Origin: DAHVFK01 sp963755395
GTDB taxonomy: Bacteria > Pseudomonadota > Gammaproteobacteria > Burkholderiales > SG8-39
Direction of reading: 5' to 3'
Length of the DNA: 64,000 bases
Assembly: GCA_963755395.1 (NCBI GenBank)
Contig: CAVWJJ010000001.1
Coordinates: 248,001 to 312,000 of the forward strand
Shown here: in pieces, positions 8,647-18,999 of the stretch
Numbering within the stretch: the first letter of the stretch is position 1
Layout of the letters: every line of letters begins with the position of its first letter
Notes under the pieces: generated by a model
Told to the model about the DNA's origin: nothing
The model's database searches: none
The model's input: only the letters and a program-made list of their open reading frames with translations
Translations under genes and position numbers: made by a program

Positions 8647-10181
8647 TCGGCGCCCCGGCGCGAAAAATCCCGCACCCGAAATCCGAGCGCGAGCAGGCAA
8701 GCGCCGTACACCGCGGCGCCGCCAAGCACCAGGCCGGCGAGCGCGGGCACCTTGCTGCGCCAACCCGCGCCCAGCCACCACTGCGCATTGCCCGCGGCGA
8801 AGTGCAGCGCGACGGCCATCATCGCCGCGGCGAACAGCACCTTGACGGCAAACGCGGCCCAGCCCGGCTGCGGCCGGTAGATGCCGTGCAGGCGCAAATA
8901 GCGATACAGCAGGCCCGCGTTCAGGCAGGCGCCAAGTCCGATCGCGAGCGCGAGCCCCGCGTGCTTGAGCGGGCCGATGAAGGCGAGGTTCATCGCCTGC
9001 GTCGCCACCAGCGTCGTCACGCCGATCTTAACCGGCGTGACGACGTTCTGGCGCGCGTAGAAGCCCGGCGCGAGGATCTTCACCAGGATCATGCCCACCA
9101 GGCCGGCGCTGTAGGCCACCAGCGCCTGCCGCGTCATCCAGGCGTCCTGGGCGGTGAAGCGACCGTAGTGAAAAAGGGTCGAGATCAAGGGCAGCGCGAT
9201 GACCCCGAGCGCGACCGCCGCCGGCACGGCGAGCAACAACGTCACGCGCAGCCCCCAATCGAGCAACTTGGCGTACTCGTCACTGTCGGCCGCAGCATGA
9301 TACTTGGACAGACTCGGCAGCAGGATGGTGCCGAGCGCCACGCCCAGCATTCCCGCCGGGAACTCCATCAGACGATCGGCGTAGTACAGCCACGACACGC
9401 TGCCGGCGGCGAGGAACGAAGCGAAGACGGTGTTGATCAGCAGCGAAATCTGGCTGATCGACACGCCGAACACCGCCGGCCCCATCAGCTTGAGGATCCT
9501 GCTGACGCCGGGGTGGCGGGGATTGAAGCGCCAGCGCGGGCGCATGCCGAGCCGGGCGAGGGCCGGCAGCTGCAAGGCGAGCTGAAGCACGCCGCCGCCG
9601 AACACCGCCCAGGCGAGCACCAGTGCAGGCGGGTTAAAGCGGTCGGCAAAAAATGCCGCGGCGACGATGAAGCTCACGTTCAGCAGCACCGGCGTGAACG
9701 CCGGAATGGCGAACCGGTTCCAGGTGTTGAGGATGCCGGCGGCGAACGCCACCAGCGATATGAAGAAGATGTAGGGAAAGGTGATGCGCAGCATCGCAAC
9801 CGTCAGGGCGAACTTGCCGGGGTCGGCCGCAAATCCGGGCGCGGTGGCGTATACGATCAGCGGCGCCGCCGCGACGCCGAGCACCGCGGCAACCACCAGC
9901 GCGATGAACAGCACGCTCGCGACGCAGTCCACCAGGGCACGGGTCTCCTCGGCCGACTGCCGATTGCGGTACTCGCCCAGGATCGGCACGAAGGCTTGCG
10001 AAAACGCCCCTTCGGCGAACAGCCGGCGCAGCAGGTTGGGGATGCGGAAGGCAACGAAGAAGGCGTCGGTCGCGAGCCCGGCACCGAACACCCGGGCAAT
10101 GAAGAAATCGCGCACCAGCCCGAACACCCGCGACAGCAGCGTCATGCTGCTGATGGTGGCCAGCGCGCGCAGCAGGTTCAT
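8643..10181 (-). CDS. murJ: Lipid II flippase MurJ
   Basis: A MOP-superfamily membrane protein of about 512 residues that moves lipid II across the inner membrane for peptidoglycan synthesis. It has around 14 hydrophobic segments and family hallmarks: the N-terminus SRVFGLVRDFFIARVFGAG, AFFVAFRIPNLLRRLFAEGAF and a GSVSWLYYADRLMEFP stretch. The start MNLLRAL at 10181 fits the family; an upstream frame start at 10208 adds an Arg/Ala-rich tail. It overlaps the SirB1-like gene by 4 nt and is divergent from rpsT, a typical neighbour. Confidence 0.95.
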   Translation of the reverse strand: MNLLRALATISSMTLLSRVFGLVRDFFIARVFGAGLATDAFFVAFRIPNLLRRLFAEGAFSQAFVPILGEYRNRQSAEETRALVDCVASVLFIALVVAAVLGVAAAPLIVYATAPGFAADPGKFALTVAMLRITFPYIFFISLVAFAAGILNTWNRFAIPAFTPVLLNVSFIVAAAFFADRFNPPALVLAWAVFGGGVLQLALQLPALARLGMRPRWRFNPRHPGVSRILKLMGPAVFGVSISQISLLINTVFASFLAAGSVSWLYYADRLMEFPAGMLGVALGTILLPSLSKYHAAADSDEYAKLLDWGLRVTLLLAVPAAVALGVIALPLISTLFHYGRFTAQDAWMTRQALVAYSAGLVGMILVKILAPGFYARQNVVTPVKIGVTTLVATQAMNLAFIGPLKHAGLALAIGLGACLNAGLLYRYLRLHGIYRPQPGWAAFAVKVLFAAAMMAVALHFAAGNAQWWLGAGWRSKVPALAGLVLGGAAVYGACLLALGFRVRDFSRRGAE

Positions 10182-10214
10182 CGCCGCAGGCGCCCGCGCC
10201 GGGCGCAATTTTCC

Positions 10215-10243
10215 TTGCGCGACGGGGAGTTAGCCGCTACAAT
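10215..10243 (+). promoter_or_regulatory. Putative sigma-70 promoter of rpsT
   Basis: TTGCGC as -35 (3 of 6 consensus bases), a spacer of 17 nt and TACAAT as -10 (5 of 6). It lies 30 nt before the rpsT ATG in the murJ-rpsT divergent gap. Spacing is ideal, but it has not been tested. Confidence 0.55.
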
Positions 10244-10273
10244 GCGCCCCTTTTTCAGCCCGGTCCCACCTTC

Positions 10274-10537
10274 ATGGCAAACATCGCTTCCGCGCGCAAG
10301 CGCGCCCGCCAGGCGGAAAAGCGCCGCACCCACAACATGAGCCTGCGCACTACGGTGCGCAGCGCGATCAAGAACGTCAAGAAGGCGATCGCCGCGGGCG
10401 ACAAGTCCGCCGCCGAGCGCGCTCTGCAGCAATCGCAGGGCGTGATCGACCGCATCGCGTCCAAGCGCGTGCTGCACCCCAAAGCTGCCGACCGCCACAA
10501 GAGCCGCCTCGCGCGCGCGATCAAAGCGCTGCCGTAG
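10274..10537 (+). CDS. rpsT: 30S ribosomal protein S20
   Basis: An 87-residue, very basic protein that binds 16S rRNA in the small subunit. The N-terminus MANIASARKRARQAEKRR and the internal RTTVRSAIKNVKKAI are classic S20. It is encoded divergently from murJ, as in many proteobacteria. A likely promoter sits at 10215-10243. No strong Shine-Dalgarno sequence is seen before the ATG. Confidence 0.98.
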   Translation: MANIASARKRARQAEKRRTHNMSLRTTVRSAIKNVKKAIAAGDKSAAERALQQSQGVIDRIASKRVLHPKAADRHKSRLARAIKALP

Positions 10538-10674
10538 GCCACGGCGGAGCGCGTCGCCGGCGCGAAGGTTTGCGGAAAAAGCGAACTCGGCGACCGCTGC
10601 TCGGGACATGATCTGATGGCTCGGAAGGCGCGCAGCCGGCGCGGCGCGAGATTGCCGCGATTATAGCAACCGCT

Positions 10675-12663
10675 ATGCCGAAACCCGTCAGCCGAATCCT
10701 CGTCATCAACGACGAGAGCCTGGTTCTGCGCGAGTTCGTGAAAGGGCTCAACGCCGCGGCGCGCTCGCTCGACAACCCGCTCGGCATCACCTTCGCCGGC
10801 GTCACCACGGCCAAGGAGGCGCTCGCCGCGATCGAAAGCGACGGCGACATCCAGGCGGTGCTGGTCGACGACACGCTGTATTCGCTGCCTGGCGGCGGCA
10901 AGAAGAACGGCGGCGCGCGCAAGAAGTTGCAGATGTCGGCGCTCGAGCTGGTCAGGCGCATCACCCGTTTCCGCCCGGAGCTTTCGGTATACATCCTGAT
11001 CGCGCAGGAAAAGGAGGACGACGTCGTCGACGCATTGTTCACCGAATCGGTGGACGGCTACTTCTATCGCGAGGAGCGCGATTACCGCGGCATCTACCGA
11101 ATTCTGAATGCGCAGATCCAGGAGCGCGCCAGGACGCCATTCACGGACCAGCTGAAGAACTACGTCTGGATGGCCAAGGACCAATGGCACACGCCGGGCC
11201 ATTCCTCGGGCGAGTCTCTGCGCGCAAGCCCCTGGGTGAACGATTTCTACGAATTCATGGGCGAGCATGTGTTCGACGCCGACCTGTCGGTGTCCGTGCC
11301 GATGCTCGATTCGCTGATGGACCCCAAAGGGGTGATCCTTGAAGCGCAGCAGATGGCGGCAAAGGCCTTCGGCGCGCGGCGCACATTCTTCGCCACCAAC
11401 GGCACCTCGACCGCCAACAAGGTGATATTCCAGACCCTGCTTGCGCCGGGGGAGAAGCTGCTGCTCGACCGCAACTGCCACAAGAGCGTGCACTACGGCG
11501 TGGTGCTTTCGGGCGCGCTGCCGGTCTACCTCGATTCGGCGCTCAATCGCAAGTACGGCCTGTACGGCCCGGTACCGAAGAAGACCATCTTCGAAGCGAT
11601 AGAAAGGCATTCCGACGCAGAAGCCCTGATCCTGACGTCGTGCACCTACGACGGGCTGAGATACGATCTCGCGCCCGTCATCGAGGCGGCACACGAAAAA
11701 GGCATCAAGGTCATCGTCGACGAAGCCTGGTACGCATTCGCCCGCTTCCACCCCGAATTCCGGCCGACCGCGCTCGAGGCCGGGGCGGACTACGCCACGC
11801 AATCGACGCACAAGGTGCTGTCGGCGTTTTCGCAGTCCTCGATGATCCACGTGAACGACCCGGACTTCAGGGAGCATCTGTTCCGCGAGAACTTCAACAT
11901 GCACACCTCGACCAGCCCGCAGTACACGATGATCGCGAGCCTGGACGTAGCGCGCAAGCAGGCCGTCATGGAAGGATACAAGCTGCTGTCGCGGACGCTC
12001 GCGCTGGCGAAGGAGCTGCGCGAGCAGATCAATTCGACGCGCGTGTTCCGCGTGCTGGAGCTGGCCGACCTGCTGCCGGAGGAGGTCCGCAACGACGGTA
12101 TCCGCCTCGATCCGACCAAGGTCACGATCGACATTTCGGGTTGCGGCTACACCGTCGATGACCTGCAGAAGGAGCTGTTCGAGCGCTACAACATCCAGGT
12201 CGAGAAATCGACCTTCAATACGCTCACGCTGCTGCTTACCATCGGCACGACCCGCTCAAAGGTCTCGCGCCTGTACGACGCGCTGATGCGCATTGCGCGC
12301 GAGCGCCGCTCGCCGCGCCGGCTGGTGCAGACGCCCGAGATCCCTGGCTTCACCCGGCTGCGCTACCTGCCGCGCGACGCGTATTACTGCGGCGGCGAGC
12401 TGGTGCCGGTATTCGACGAACGCGAGCGCATCAACAAGGCCCTCGCGGGGCGGGTCTGCGCGGATCAGATCGTCCCCTACCCGCCCGGGATTCCGGTGCT
12501 GGTGCCGGGGCAGTTGATCACCGGCAACGTGGTCGAATACCTGGGTGACCTTCTGCACTCGCACAAGCGCATGGAGCTGCACGGCATGGTTCAGGCCGGA
12601 TACCTGCCCTGCGTCCGGGTGCTCACCGCAAGCGAGGAGCAGGCGCTGCGCAGCATAGGGTGA
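10675..12663 (+). CDS. Orn/Lys/Arg decarboxylase, PLP-dependent, with receiver-like N-terminal domain
   Basis: A fold-type I PLP decarboxylase of 662 residues for a basic amino acid, making a polyamine-type amine. Residues 1-140 form the flavodoxin/receiver-like wing domain (ILVINDESLVLREFV). The catalytic domain shows WHTPGHS, FFATNGTSTANK, DEAWYAFARFHP (PLP ring Asp) and STHKVLSAFSQ, where Lys380 should hold PLP. The C-terminal domain starts near TPEIPGF. Lysine, ornithine and arginine enzymes share these motifs, so I do not assign the substrate. It is monocistronic, with a clear terminator after it. Confidence 0.88.
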   Translation: MPKPVSRILVINDESLVLREFVKGLNAAARSLDNPLGITFAGVTTAKEALAAIESDGDIQAVLVDDTLYSLPGGGKKNGGARKKLQMSALELVRRITRFRPELSVYILIAQEKEDDVVDALFTESVDGYFYREERDYRGIYRILNAQIQERARTPFTDQLKNYVWMAKDQWHTPGHSSGESLRASPWVNDFYEFMGEHVFDADLSVSVPMLDSLMDPKGVILEAQQMAAKAFGARRTFFATNGTSTANKVIFQTLLAPGEKLLLDRNCHKSVHYGVVLSGALPVYLDSALNRKYGLYGPVPKKTIFEAIERHSDAEALILTSCTYDGLRYDLAPVIEAAHEKGIKVIVDEAWYAFARFHPEFRPTALEAGADYATQSTHKVLSAFSQSSMIHVNDPDFREHLFRENFNMHTSTSPQYTMIASLDVARKQAVMEGYKLLSRTLALAKELREQINSTRVFRVLELADLLPEEVRNDGIRLDPTKVTIDISGCGYTVDDLQKELFERYNIQVEKSTFNTLTLLLTIGTTRSKVSRLYDALMRIARERRSPRRLVQTPEIPGFTRLRYLPRDAYYCGGELVPVFDERERINKALAGRVCADQIVPYPPGIPVLVPGQLITGNVVEYLGDLLHSHKRMELHGMVQAGYLPCVRVLTASEEQALRSIG

Positions 12664-12689
12664 CCTGGCTCCGGGCGCTGTGCTAGCAT

Positions 12690-12721
12690 TCAAAAAAACG
12701 GCGGCCGGGGCCGCCGTTTTG
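12690..12721 (+). terminator. Intrinsic terminator after the decarboxylase gene
   Basis: An A-run, the stem ACGGCGGCC / GGCCGCCGT with a GG loop, then TTTT. It lies between the decarboxylase stop and argD, so the arg genes need their own promoter. Confidence 0.88.
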
Positions 12722-12738
12722 CATTTGGAGGTGGTGCC

Positions 12739-13949
12739 ATGTCCCACGTCATGAATACCTACGCCCGCCAGCCGGTCGCCTTTGTGCGCGGCGAGGGCGT
12801 GTGGCTTTGGGATGAAGCCGGCAAGAAGTACCTGGACGCGCTCGCCGGAATCGCGGTGAGCACGCTCGGCTACGCGCACCCCAAGCTGACCCGCGCGCTG
12901 GCGGAGCAGGCCGGGCGCGTGCTGCACACTTCCAATCTGTTCCGCATCCCCCTGCAGGAGACGGCCGCCGACCGGATCGCCGAAATCACCGGCATGGAGG
13001 AAGTGTTCTTCTGCAATTCGGGCTGCGAGGCGAACGAGGCGGCGATCAAGATCGCGCGCATGTACGGCCACGAACGCGGGATCGCAGGAGCCCGCGATCA
13101 TCGTGATGGAGAAGGCGTTCCACGGCCGCACGCTGGCGACGCTCTCGGCCACCGGCAGCCGCAAGGTGCAGGCGGGCTTCGAGCCGCTGGTGTCGGGCTT
13201 CGTGCGCGTGCCCTACGACGACCTGGCGGCGGTGCGGAAGGTCGCCGCAGAACAACCGCAACGTGGTCGCGGTACTGGTCGAGCCGATCCAGGGCGAAGG
13301 CGGCATCAACGTCGGCGGCATCGAGTACCTGCGCGGCCTGCGCGAGATCTGCGACCGCAACGAATGGCTGCTGATGCTGGACGAAGTGCAGTGCGGCCTC
13401 GGCCGCACCGGCAAAGTGGTTCGCCTACCAGCACGCCGGGATCGTGCCCGACGTGATGACGCTCGCCAAGGGCCTGGGCTCGGGCGTGCCGGTCGGCGCC
13501 TGCGTCGTCGGCGGACGCGCCGCGGGGGTGCTCAAGCCCGGCAACCACGGCTCGACTTTCGGCGGCAATCCGCTCGCCTGCACCGCGGCGGTGACCACCA
13601 TCGACGCGATCCGCGAGCAGGGCCTGCTCGAAAACGCGCTGCGAGTGGGCAAGCTGATCCGCGAGGGCCTCGGCGCCGAGCTGGCCGGCGCTCGCGGGCG
13701 TGGCGGAAATCCGCGGCATGGGCCTGATGCTCGGGCTGCAGCTCGACCGGCCGTGCGCCGAACTGGTGAAGGCCGCGCTTGAGGCCGGGCTGCTCATCAA
13801 CGTCACCGCCGACAGCGTGGTGCGCATGCTGCCGCCGCTCATCATGAGCGAAACCGAGGCGCGCCATGGTGGTCGAGCGGCTCACGCCGCTGGTGAAGGC
13901 GCTGCTGGCGCGCGAGCCCTCGCTGCCGCAGGCCGCCGCGGCTCGCTGA
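12739..13949 (+). CDS. argD: Acetylornithine aminotransferase, frameshifted
   Basis: A PLP-dependent class III aminotransferase of arginine synthesis that converts N-acetylglutamate semialdehyde to N-acetylornithine. Fragments in three frames join into one protein: the N-terminus to NSGCEANEAAIKIARMYGHERG, then EKAFHGRTLATLSATGS, VAVLVEPIQGEGGIN, MLDEVQCGLGRTG, MTLAKGLGSGVPVGA (PLP Lys) and GSTFGGNPLAC. Five single-base insertions sit at about 13086 (A), 13249 (A), 13414 (A), 13689 and 13865 (C). Without them the gene is 1206 nt, 401 residues, normal for ArgD. Given the same fault in argF and argG, sequence error is far likelier than decay. Confidence 0.9.
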
Positions 13950-13962
13950 ACACGGCGCGGCG

Positions 13963-14887
13963 ATGGACCTGCGGCACTATCTGCAGTTCAATGACTTCAC
14001 GCTCGGCGAGTACGAGCACCTGTTCGCGCGCACGCGCTGGATCAAGGAGCGCTTCAAGCGCTACGAGCGCTACTGGCCGCTCGACAGACCGCACGCTGGC
14101 GATGATCTTCGAGAAGCAGTCGACGCGCACGCGCCTGTCGTTCGAGGCCGGCATGCACCAGCTCGGCGGCTCGGCGATCTATCTGACCACCCGCGACTCG
14201 CAGCTCGGCCGCGGCGAACCGGTCGAAGACGCCGCCCAAGTCATCTCGCGCATGTGCGACATCGTGATGATCCGCACCTTCGAGCAGGGCACGCTCGAGC
14301 GCTTCGCGGCCCACTCGCGCGTGCCGGTGATCAACGGCCTGACCAACGAGTACCACCCCTGCCAGATCCTGGCCGACATCTATCACTTTCTCGAGCAGCG
14401 CGGCTCGATTCGCGGCAAGACGGTGGCCTGGATCGGCGACTCGCAACAACATGTGCAATACTTGGCTGCAGGCCGCCGAAGTGTTCGACTTCAACGTGCA
14501 CGTTTCCACCCCGCCGGGCTACGAAGTCGAACCCGAGCGCGCCGGACTGTACGGAACCGACCACTACGAGGAGTTCACGCGACCCGATGGAGGCCGCGCG
14601 CGGCGCGGACCTGGTGACGACCGACGTCTGGACCAGCATGGGCTTCGAGGCCGAGAACGCCGAGCGCAAGCGCGACTTCGCCGACTGGCAGGTGGACGGC
14701 GAGATGATGCGGCGTGGCGAAGCCGGACGCGCTGTTCATGCACTGCCTGCCTGCGCACCGCGGCGAGGAGGTCGCCGCCGAGGTGATCGACGGGCCGCAA
14801 AGCGTGGTCTGGGACGAGGCCGAGAACCGGCTGCACGCGCAGAAAGCGCTGATGGAATTCCTGTTGCTGGGCAAAGTGGAACTTTGA
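13963..14887 (+). CDS. argF: Ornithine carbamoyltransferase, frameshifted
   Basis: Makes citrulline from ornithine and carbamoyl phosphate. Family motifs appear in different frames: FEKQSTRTRLSFE (carbamoyl phosphate site), INGLTNEYHPCQILAD, VAWIGDS and the HCLPAHRGEE catalytic loop. Four inserted bases are inferred near 14086, 14444, 14580 and 14716. Removing them gives 921 nt, 306 residues, the standard length. It starts 13 nt after argD and ends 15 nt before argG, so the three genes read as an arginine operon covering the second half of the pathway. Confidence 0.9.
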
Positions 14888-14902
14888 TGGCAAAGAAGAA
14901 GC

Positions 14903-16130
<1,228 letters not shown>

Positions 16131-16132
16131 CG

Positions 16133-16789
16133 ATGCGCGCCTTGCTCGCCGCCCTGCTGCTGGCCGCTGCGCCGGCCTGGGCGGCGCCGTTCGCGGTGCG
16201 GGTGGGTGACGCGCGCATCGGCCTGAACGCGCCGCCGGGCTTCGCCGACACCGGCTTCATCGGTTCGCCGCGGCTGCAGGAGCTCGCCGAGTCGCTCACC
16301 GCCGCCTCCAACCGCATCCTGCTGTTCGCCATCAGCGACGCCGACCTGCGCACCTTCATGCAAGGCGACCAGCCCGAACTGGGCCGCTTCATGATCGCCG
16401 TCACACCCCAGGCGCTGCAGGCCGAAGACGTGTCGGTGCGCCGGTTCGATGCTTTCGTGGCGGACGCGCTGCGTGGACTCGGTGCCCCCGCGCCGCAGGA
16501 AGACATTAAGAAGTACCTCGACACCCGGCCGCGTGGCAAGACTTCGCTGATCAGCGAGCTGCGGCGCGACACGACGGTGGTGTCGGTGCTGCAGGGTACC
16601 CGCGTTCCCGACCGCGACGAGCACGCCCCACCGCAGTACCTCCTGTCGACCACCACCCTGCTCAACCTGCGCGGCAAGGCTCTCAGCATTTCCGTCTACA
16701 GCATCTACGAATCGGCGGATGACCTGGCCTGGATCAAGCTCGCCACCGTGCGCTGGATCGAGGCTCTGCAGCGCCTCAATGCGCGCTAG
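16133..16789 (+). CDS. Secreted protein of unknown function
   Basis: 218 residues with a clear signal peptide (MRALLAALLLAAAPAWA then APF). The mature part is mixed alpha/beta without a motif I recognise; it has no cysteines, no lipobox and no membrane helix. It begins 2 nt after argG and could be read through from it. A periplasmic or secreted location is inferred from the signal only. Confidence 0.75.
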   Translation: MRALLAALLLAAAPAWAAPFAVRVGDARIGLNAPPGFADTGFIGSPRLQELAESLTAASNRILLFAISDADLRTFMQGDQPELGRFMIAVTPQALQAEDVSVRRFDAFVADALRGLGAPAPQEDIKKYLDTRPRGKTSLISELRRDTTVVSVLQGTRVPDRDEHAPPQYLLSTTTLLNLRGKALSISVYSIYESADDLAWIKLATVRWIEALQRLNAR

Positions 16790-16812
16790 GCGGGTTGCGC
16801 GCGGAGCGAATC

Positions 16813-17124
16813 ATGGCCGAAGTCGACTACCGAGAGCAGGCACTCAAGATCTACCCCTGGATCTGCGGCCGCTGCGGACGGGAATTCTCGGGCAGAAACC
16901 TGCGCATGCTGACGGTGCATCATCGCGACCACGACCACAGCAACAACCCGCCCGACGGCAGCAACTGGGAGCTGCTGTGCCTGTACTGCCACGACAACGA
17001 ACACTCGCGGCAGTTGGAGGCGGCGCAGCGCGGCGGGGCCCTGCCGGCCGGTCACAGCGCACCGGCGCCGGCCACGCACAATCCCTTTGCGGCGCTCGAC
17101 TCGCTGCTGAAGGGCAAGAAGTAG
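16813..17124 (+). CDS. yajD: YajD-like HNH nuclease family protein
   Basis: A small protein of about 103 residues with an HNH endonuclease fold: a CGRCGREF zinc knuckle, the motif LTVHHRDHDHSNNP and LLCLYCHDNEHSR, giving two CxxC pairs around the His-rich core. The E. coli relative is YajD, whose function is not well defined. The start at 16813 (MAEVDYREQ) has GCGGAG upstream; the longer frame at 16795 is less likely. The C-terminal 30 residues are Ala/Pro-rich. It lies just upstream of yajQ on the same strand. Confidence 0.86.
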   Translation: MAEVDYREQALKIYPWICGRCGREFSGRNLRMLTVHHRDHDHSNNPPDGSNWELLCLYCHDNEHSRQLEAAQRGGALPAGHSAPAPATHNPFAALDSLLKGKK

Positions 17125-17160
17125 CCCCACCCCTCCACCACCTCACGGGACCGGAACGCC

Positions 17161-17646
17161 ATGCCATCTTTCGACATCGTTTCCCAGGTAGACAGGCAGG
17201 AAGTCAAGAACGCGATCGAGCAGACCAACCGCGAAGTCACCAACCGCTTTGACTTCAAGGGATCGGATGCGCGCGTGGAGCAGAGCGAGCTGCAGCTGAC
17301 CGTTTTCGCAGACGACGAGTTCAAGCTCGGCCAGGTGCTGGACGTGCTGCGCGGGCGCCTGAGCAAGCGCAACGTCGACGTGCGGTGCCTCGAACTGGGC
17401 CAGGTGGAGAAGATCTCGGGCGACAAGGTCAAGCGCCCGCTCACCGTCCGCGTGGGCGTGGCACAGGAAAAGGCGAAGTCGATCGTCAAGCTGCTCAAGG
17501 AATCCAAGATCAAGGTGCAGGCCTCGATCCAAGGCGACACAGTGCGCGTCTCCGGTGGCAAGAAGGACGACCTGCAGGCGGCGATCCAGCTGGTGCGGCA
17601 GTCGGTGACCGACGTGCCGCTGCAGTACATCAATTTCCGCGACTGA
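17161..17646 (+). CDS. yajQ: YajQ family nucleotide-binding protein
   Basis: A 161-residue protein of two alternating RNP-like alpha/beta domains. Members of this family bind nucleotides, and some have been shown to bind cyclic-di-GMP and act with a transcription factor. Recognised by MPSFDIVSQVDRQEVKNAI at the start, NRFDFKGSDARVE, RPLTVRVGVAQEKAKSIVK and the C-terminal LQAAIQLVRQ. A CACGGGACCGG-type leader precedes it, but no strong Shine-Dalgarno. Its 3' end overlaps the convergent amidotransferase gene by 17 nt. Confidence 0.95.
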   Translation: MPSFDIVSQVDRQEVKNAIEQTNREVTNRFDFKGSDARVEQSELQLTVFADDEFKLGQVLDVLRGRLSKRNVDVRCLELGQVEKISGDKVKRPLTVRVGVAQEKAKSIVKLLKESKIKVQASIQGDTVRVSGGKKDDLQAAIQLVRQSVTDVPLQYINFRD

Positions 17647-18343
17647 GCCCTTCGCACCAGCGCTCGTAGATCAGGTCGGCGACCTCGTGCAGCGCCGCGA
17701 CCCGCCGCTCCAGGTCGCGCAGCATTTCCTCCGGCTGCTGCACGCCCCGGCTCGTGGTGCCGGCTGCGATCTCGTCGCGCCCTGCCTCGCACCAGGTGCG
17801 CACCAGCTCCGCGGTCATCTCGACGTGGCATTGCATGCCGAAGTGACGGCCGAGCGCGAAGGCCTGATTGGGGGAGCGCGAATTGGTCAGCAGGCGCGTG
17901 GCGCCGGGCGGAATGCTGAAGCTTTCGCCGTGCCAGTGGAAAGACTCGAACGACTGCAACTCGCCGAACCACTCGCGCGCCAACGCGTTTTGCGCGACCT
18001 GCACCTCGCCCCAGCCTATCTCCTTCAGCGCTGCGGCCTCGACCTTGCCGCCGAACGCGCGTGCCATGAGCTGGCCCCCCAGGCAGTGCCCGATTACCGG
18101 CACGTCCTTGCGCACCGCGTCGCGGATCAGCTCGAGCGCGCGAGCGATCCATGGCAATGGATCGTTGACGCTCATCGGCCCGCCCATGAAGGCCAGGCCG
18201 CTGAATGCGCGCACGTCGCGCGGCAGCTCTTCCCCCGCGTCCAGCGCGACCAGCCGAGACGGAATTGAGCGCCGCTCGAGAGTGGTGGCAAAATACCCTG
18301 GCCCCTCGATTCGCGCATGCCTGAAGATCGCGACCGGCTTCAT
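17630..18343 (-). CDS. Class I glutamine amidotransferase-like protein
   Basis: A stand-alone GATase1 domain, 237 residues, resembling the GMP-synthase-type amidotransferase. The nucleophile elbow is GHCLGGQ (Cys at about residue 87), FHWHGESF follows, and the catalytic His-Glu pair is in QCHVEM. No synthetase domain is attached, so the ammonia acceptor is unknown; related proteins are annotated as putative glutamine amidotransferases, including gamma-glutamyl hydrolase types acting on small gamma-glutamyl compounds. Convergent with yajQ and divergent from the protease gene at 18355 with only 11 nt between starts. Confidence 0.88.
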   Translation of the reverse strand: MKPVAIFRHARIEGPGYFATTLERRSIPSRLVALDAGEELPRDVRAFSGLAFMGGPMSVNDPLPWIARALELIRDAVRKDVPVIGHCLGGQLMARAFGGKVEAAALKEIGWGEVQVAQNALAREWFGELQSFESFHWHGESFSIPPGATRLLTNSRSPNQAFALGRHFGMQCHVEMTAELVRTWCEAGRDEIAAGTTSRGVQQPEEMLRDLERRVAALHEVADLIYERWCEGLSRGN

Positions 18344-18354
18344 CGGAGCTGCCT

Positions 18355-18990
18355 ATGCAAAGCCGCCATTTTATTGGTCTCGCCGCCCTGCTGATAGCGT
18401 TTCCCGCCGGCGCGACCGACATCGGCCTGGTAGGCGTGTTTCCCGGCAAGGCGGCGGTCCTTGTGATCGATGGCGGCGCGCCGACCATGGTCAGGATCGG
18501 CCGGACGCTGCGCGGCGTGAGCGTCGTTTCGGCGGACGAAGCGCAGGCGGTGGTCGAGGTCGCGGGCAAGCGCCGCACCCTGCAGCTCGGCCAGTACGCG
18601 AGTAACGCGAGCGACGACGGGCGGCAGACGGTGACGCTCGCGGCGGACGCGAGCGGACACTTCTTCGCCCAGGGGCAGGTGAACGGCGGATCGGTTCGCT
18701 TCCTGGTCGACACCGGCGCCACCCTGATCGCACTGCCGGGGAGCACCGCCGACCGGCTCGGCATCGACTATCGCAAGGCCCCGCGCGGGCTGACGCAAAC
18801 CGCCGCAGGCCCGACGGCCGCCTACCAGATCAAGCTCGACGAGGTCCGCCTGGGCGACATCAGACTGCAGAACGTGGACGCGGTGGTGCTCCAGAGCGGG
18901 CTCAGCTTCGCCCTGCTCGGCATGAGCTTCCTGAACCGGGTGGAAATGCAGCGCGACGGCCAGTCGATGGTGCTCACCCGGCGCTACTGA
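18355..18990 (+). CDS. Retropepsin-like aspartic protease (clan AA), secreted
   Basis: 211 residues with a signal peptide (MQSRHFIGLAALLIAFPAGA). The C-terminal half is a single-lobe aspartic protease: FLVDTGATLIALP holds the catalytic DTGA at about residues 120-123, and LLGMSFLNRVEM is the family's second signature. It belongs to the TIGR02281-type clan AA group common in proteobacteria; the natural substrate is unknown. The N-terminal half is a small beta-rich domain. An active homodimer is expected from the single-lobe design. Confidence 0.88.
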   Translation: MQSRHFIGLAALLIAFPAGATDIGLVGVFPGKAAVLVIDGGAPTMVRIGRTLRGVSVVSADEAQAVVEVAGKRRTLQLGQYASNASDDGRQTVTLAADASGHFFAQGQVNGGSVRFLVDTGATLIALPGSTADRLGIDYRKAPRGLTQTAAGPTAAYQIKLDEVRLGDIRLQNVDAVVLQSGLSFALLGMSFLNRVEMQRDGQSMVLTRRY

Positions 18991-18999
18991 GCCCCCCGC

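Noticed and set aside
8574..10340. 588-codon frame on the plus strand antisense to murJ
   Set aside because: Arg/Gln/His-rich shadow with no family pattern, whereas murJ on the other strand is well supported.
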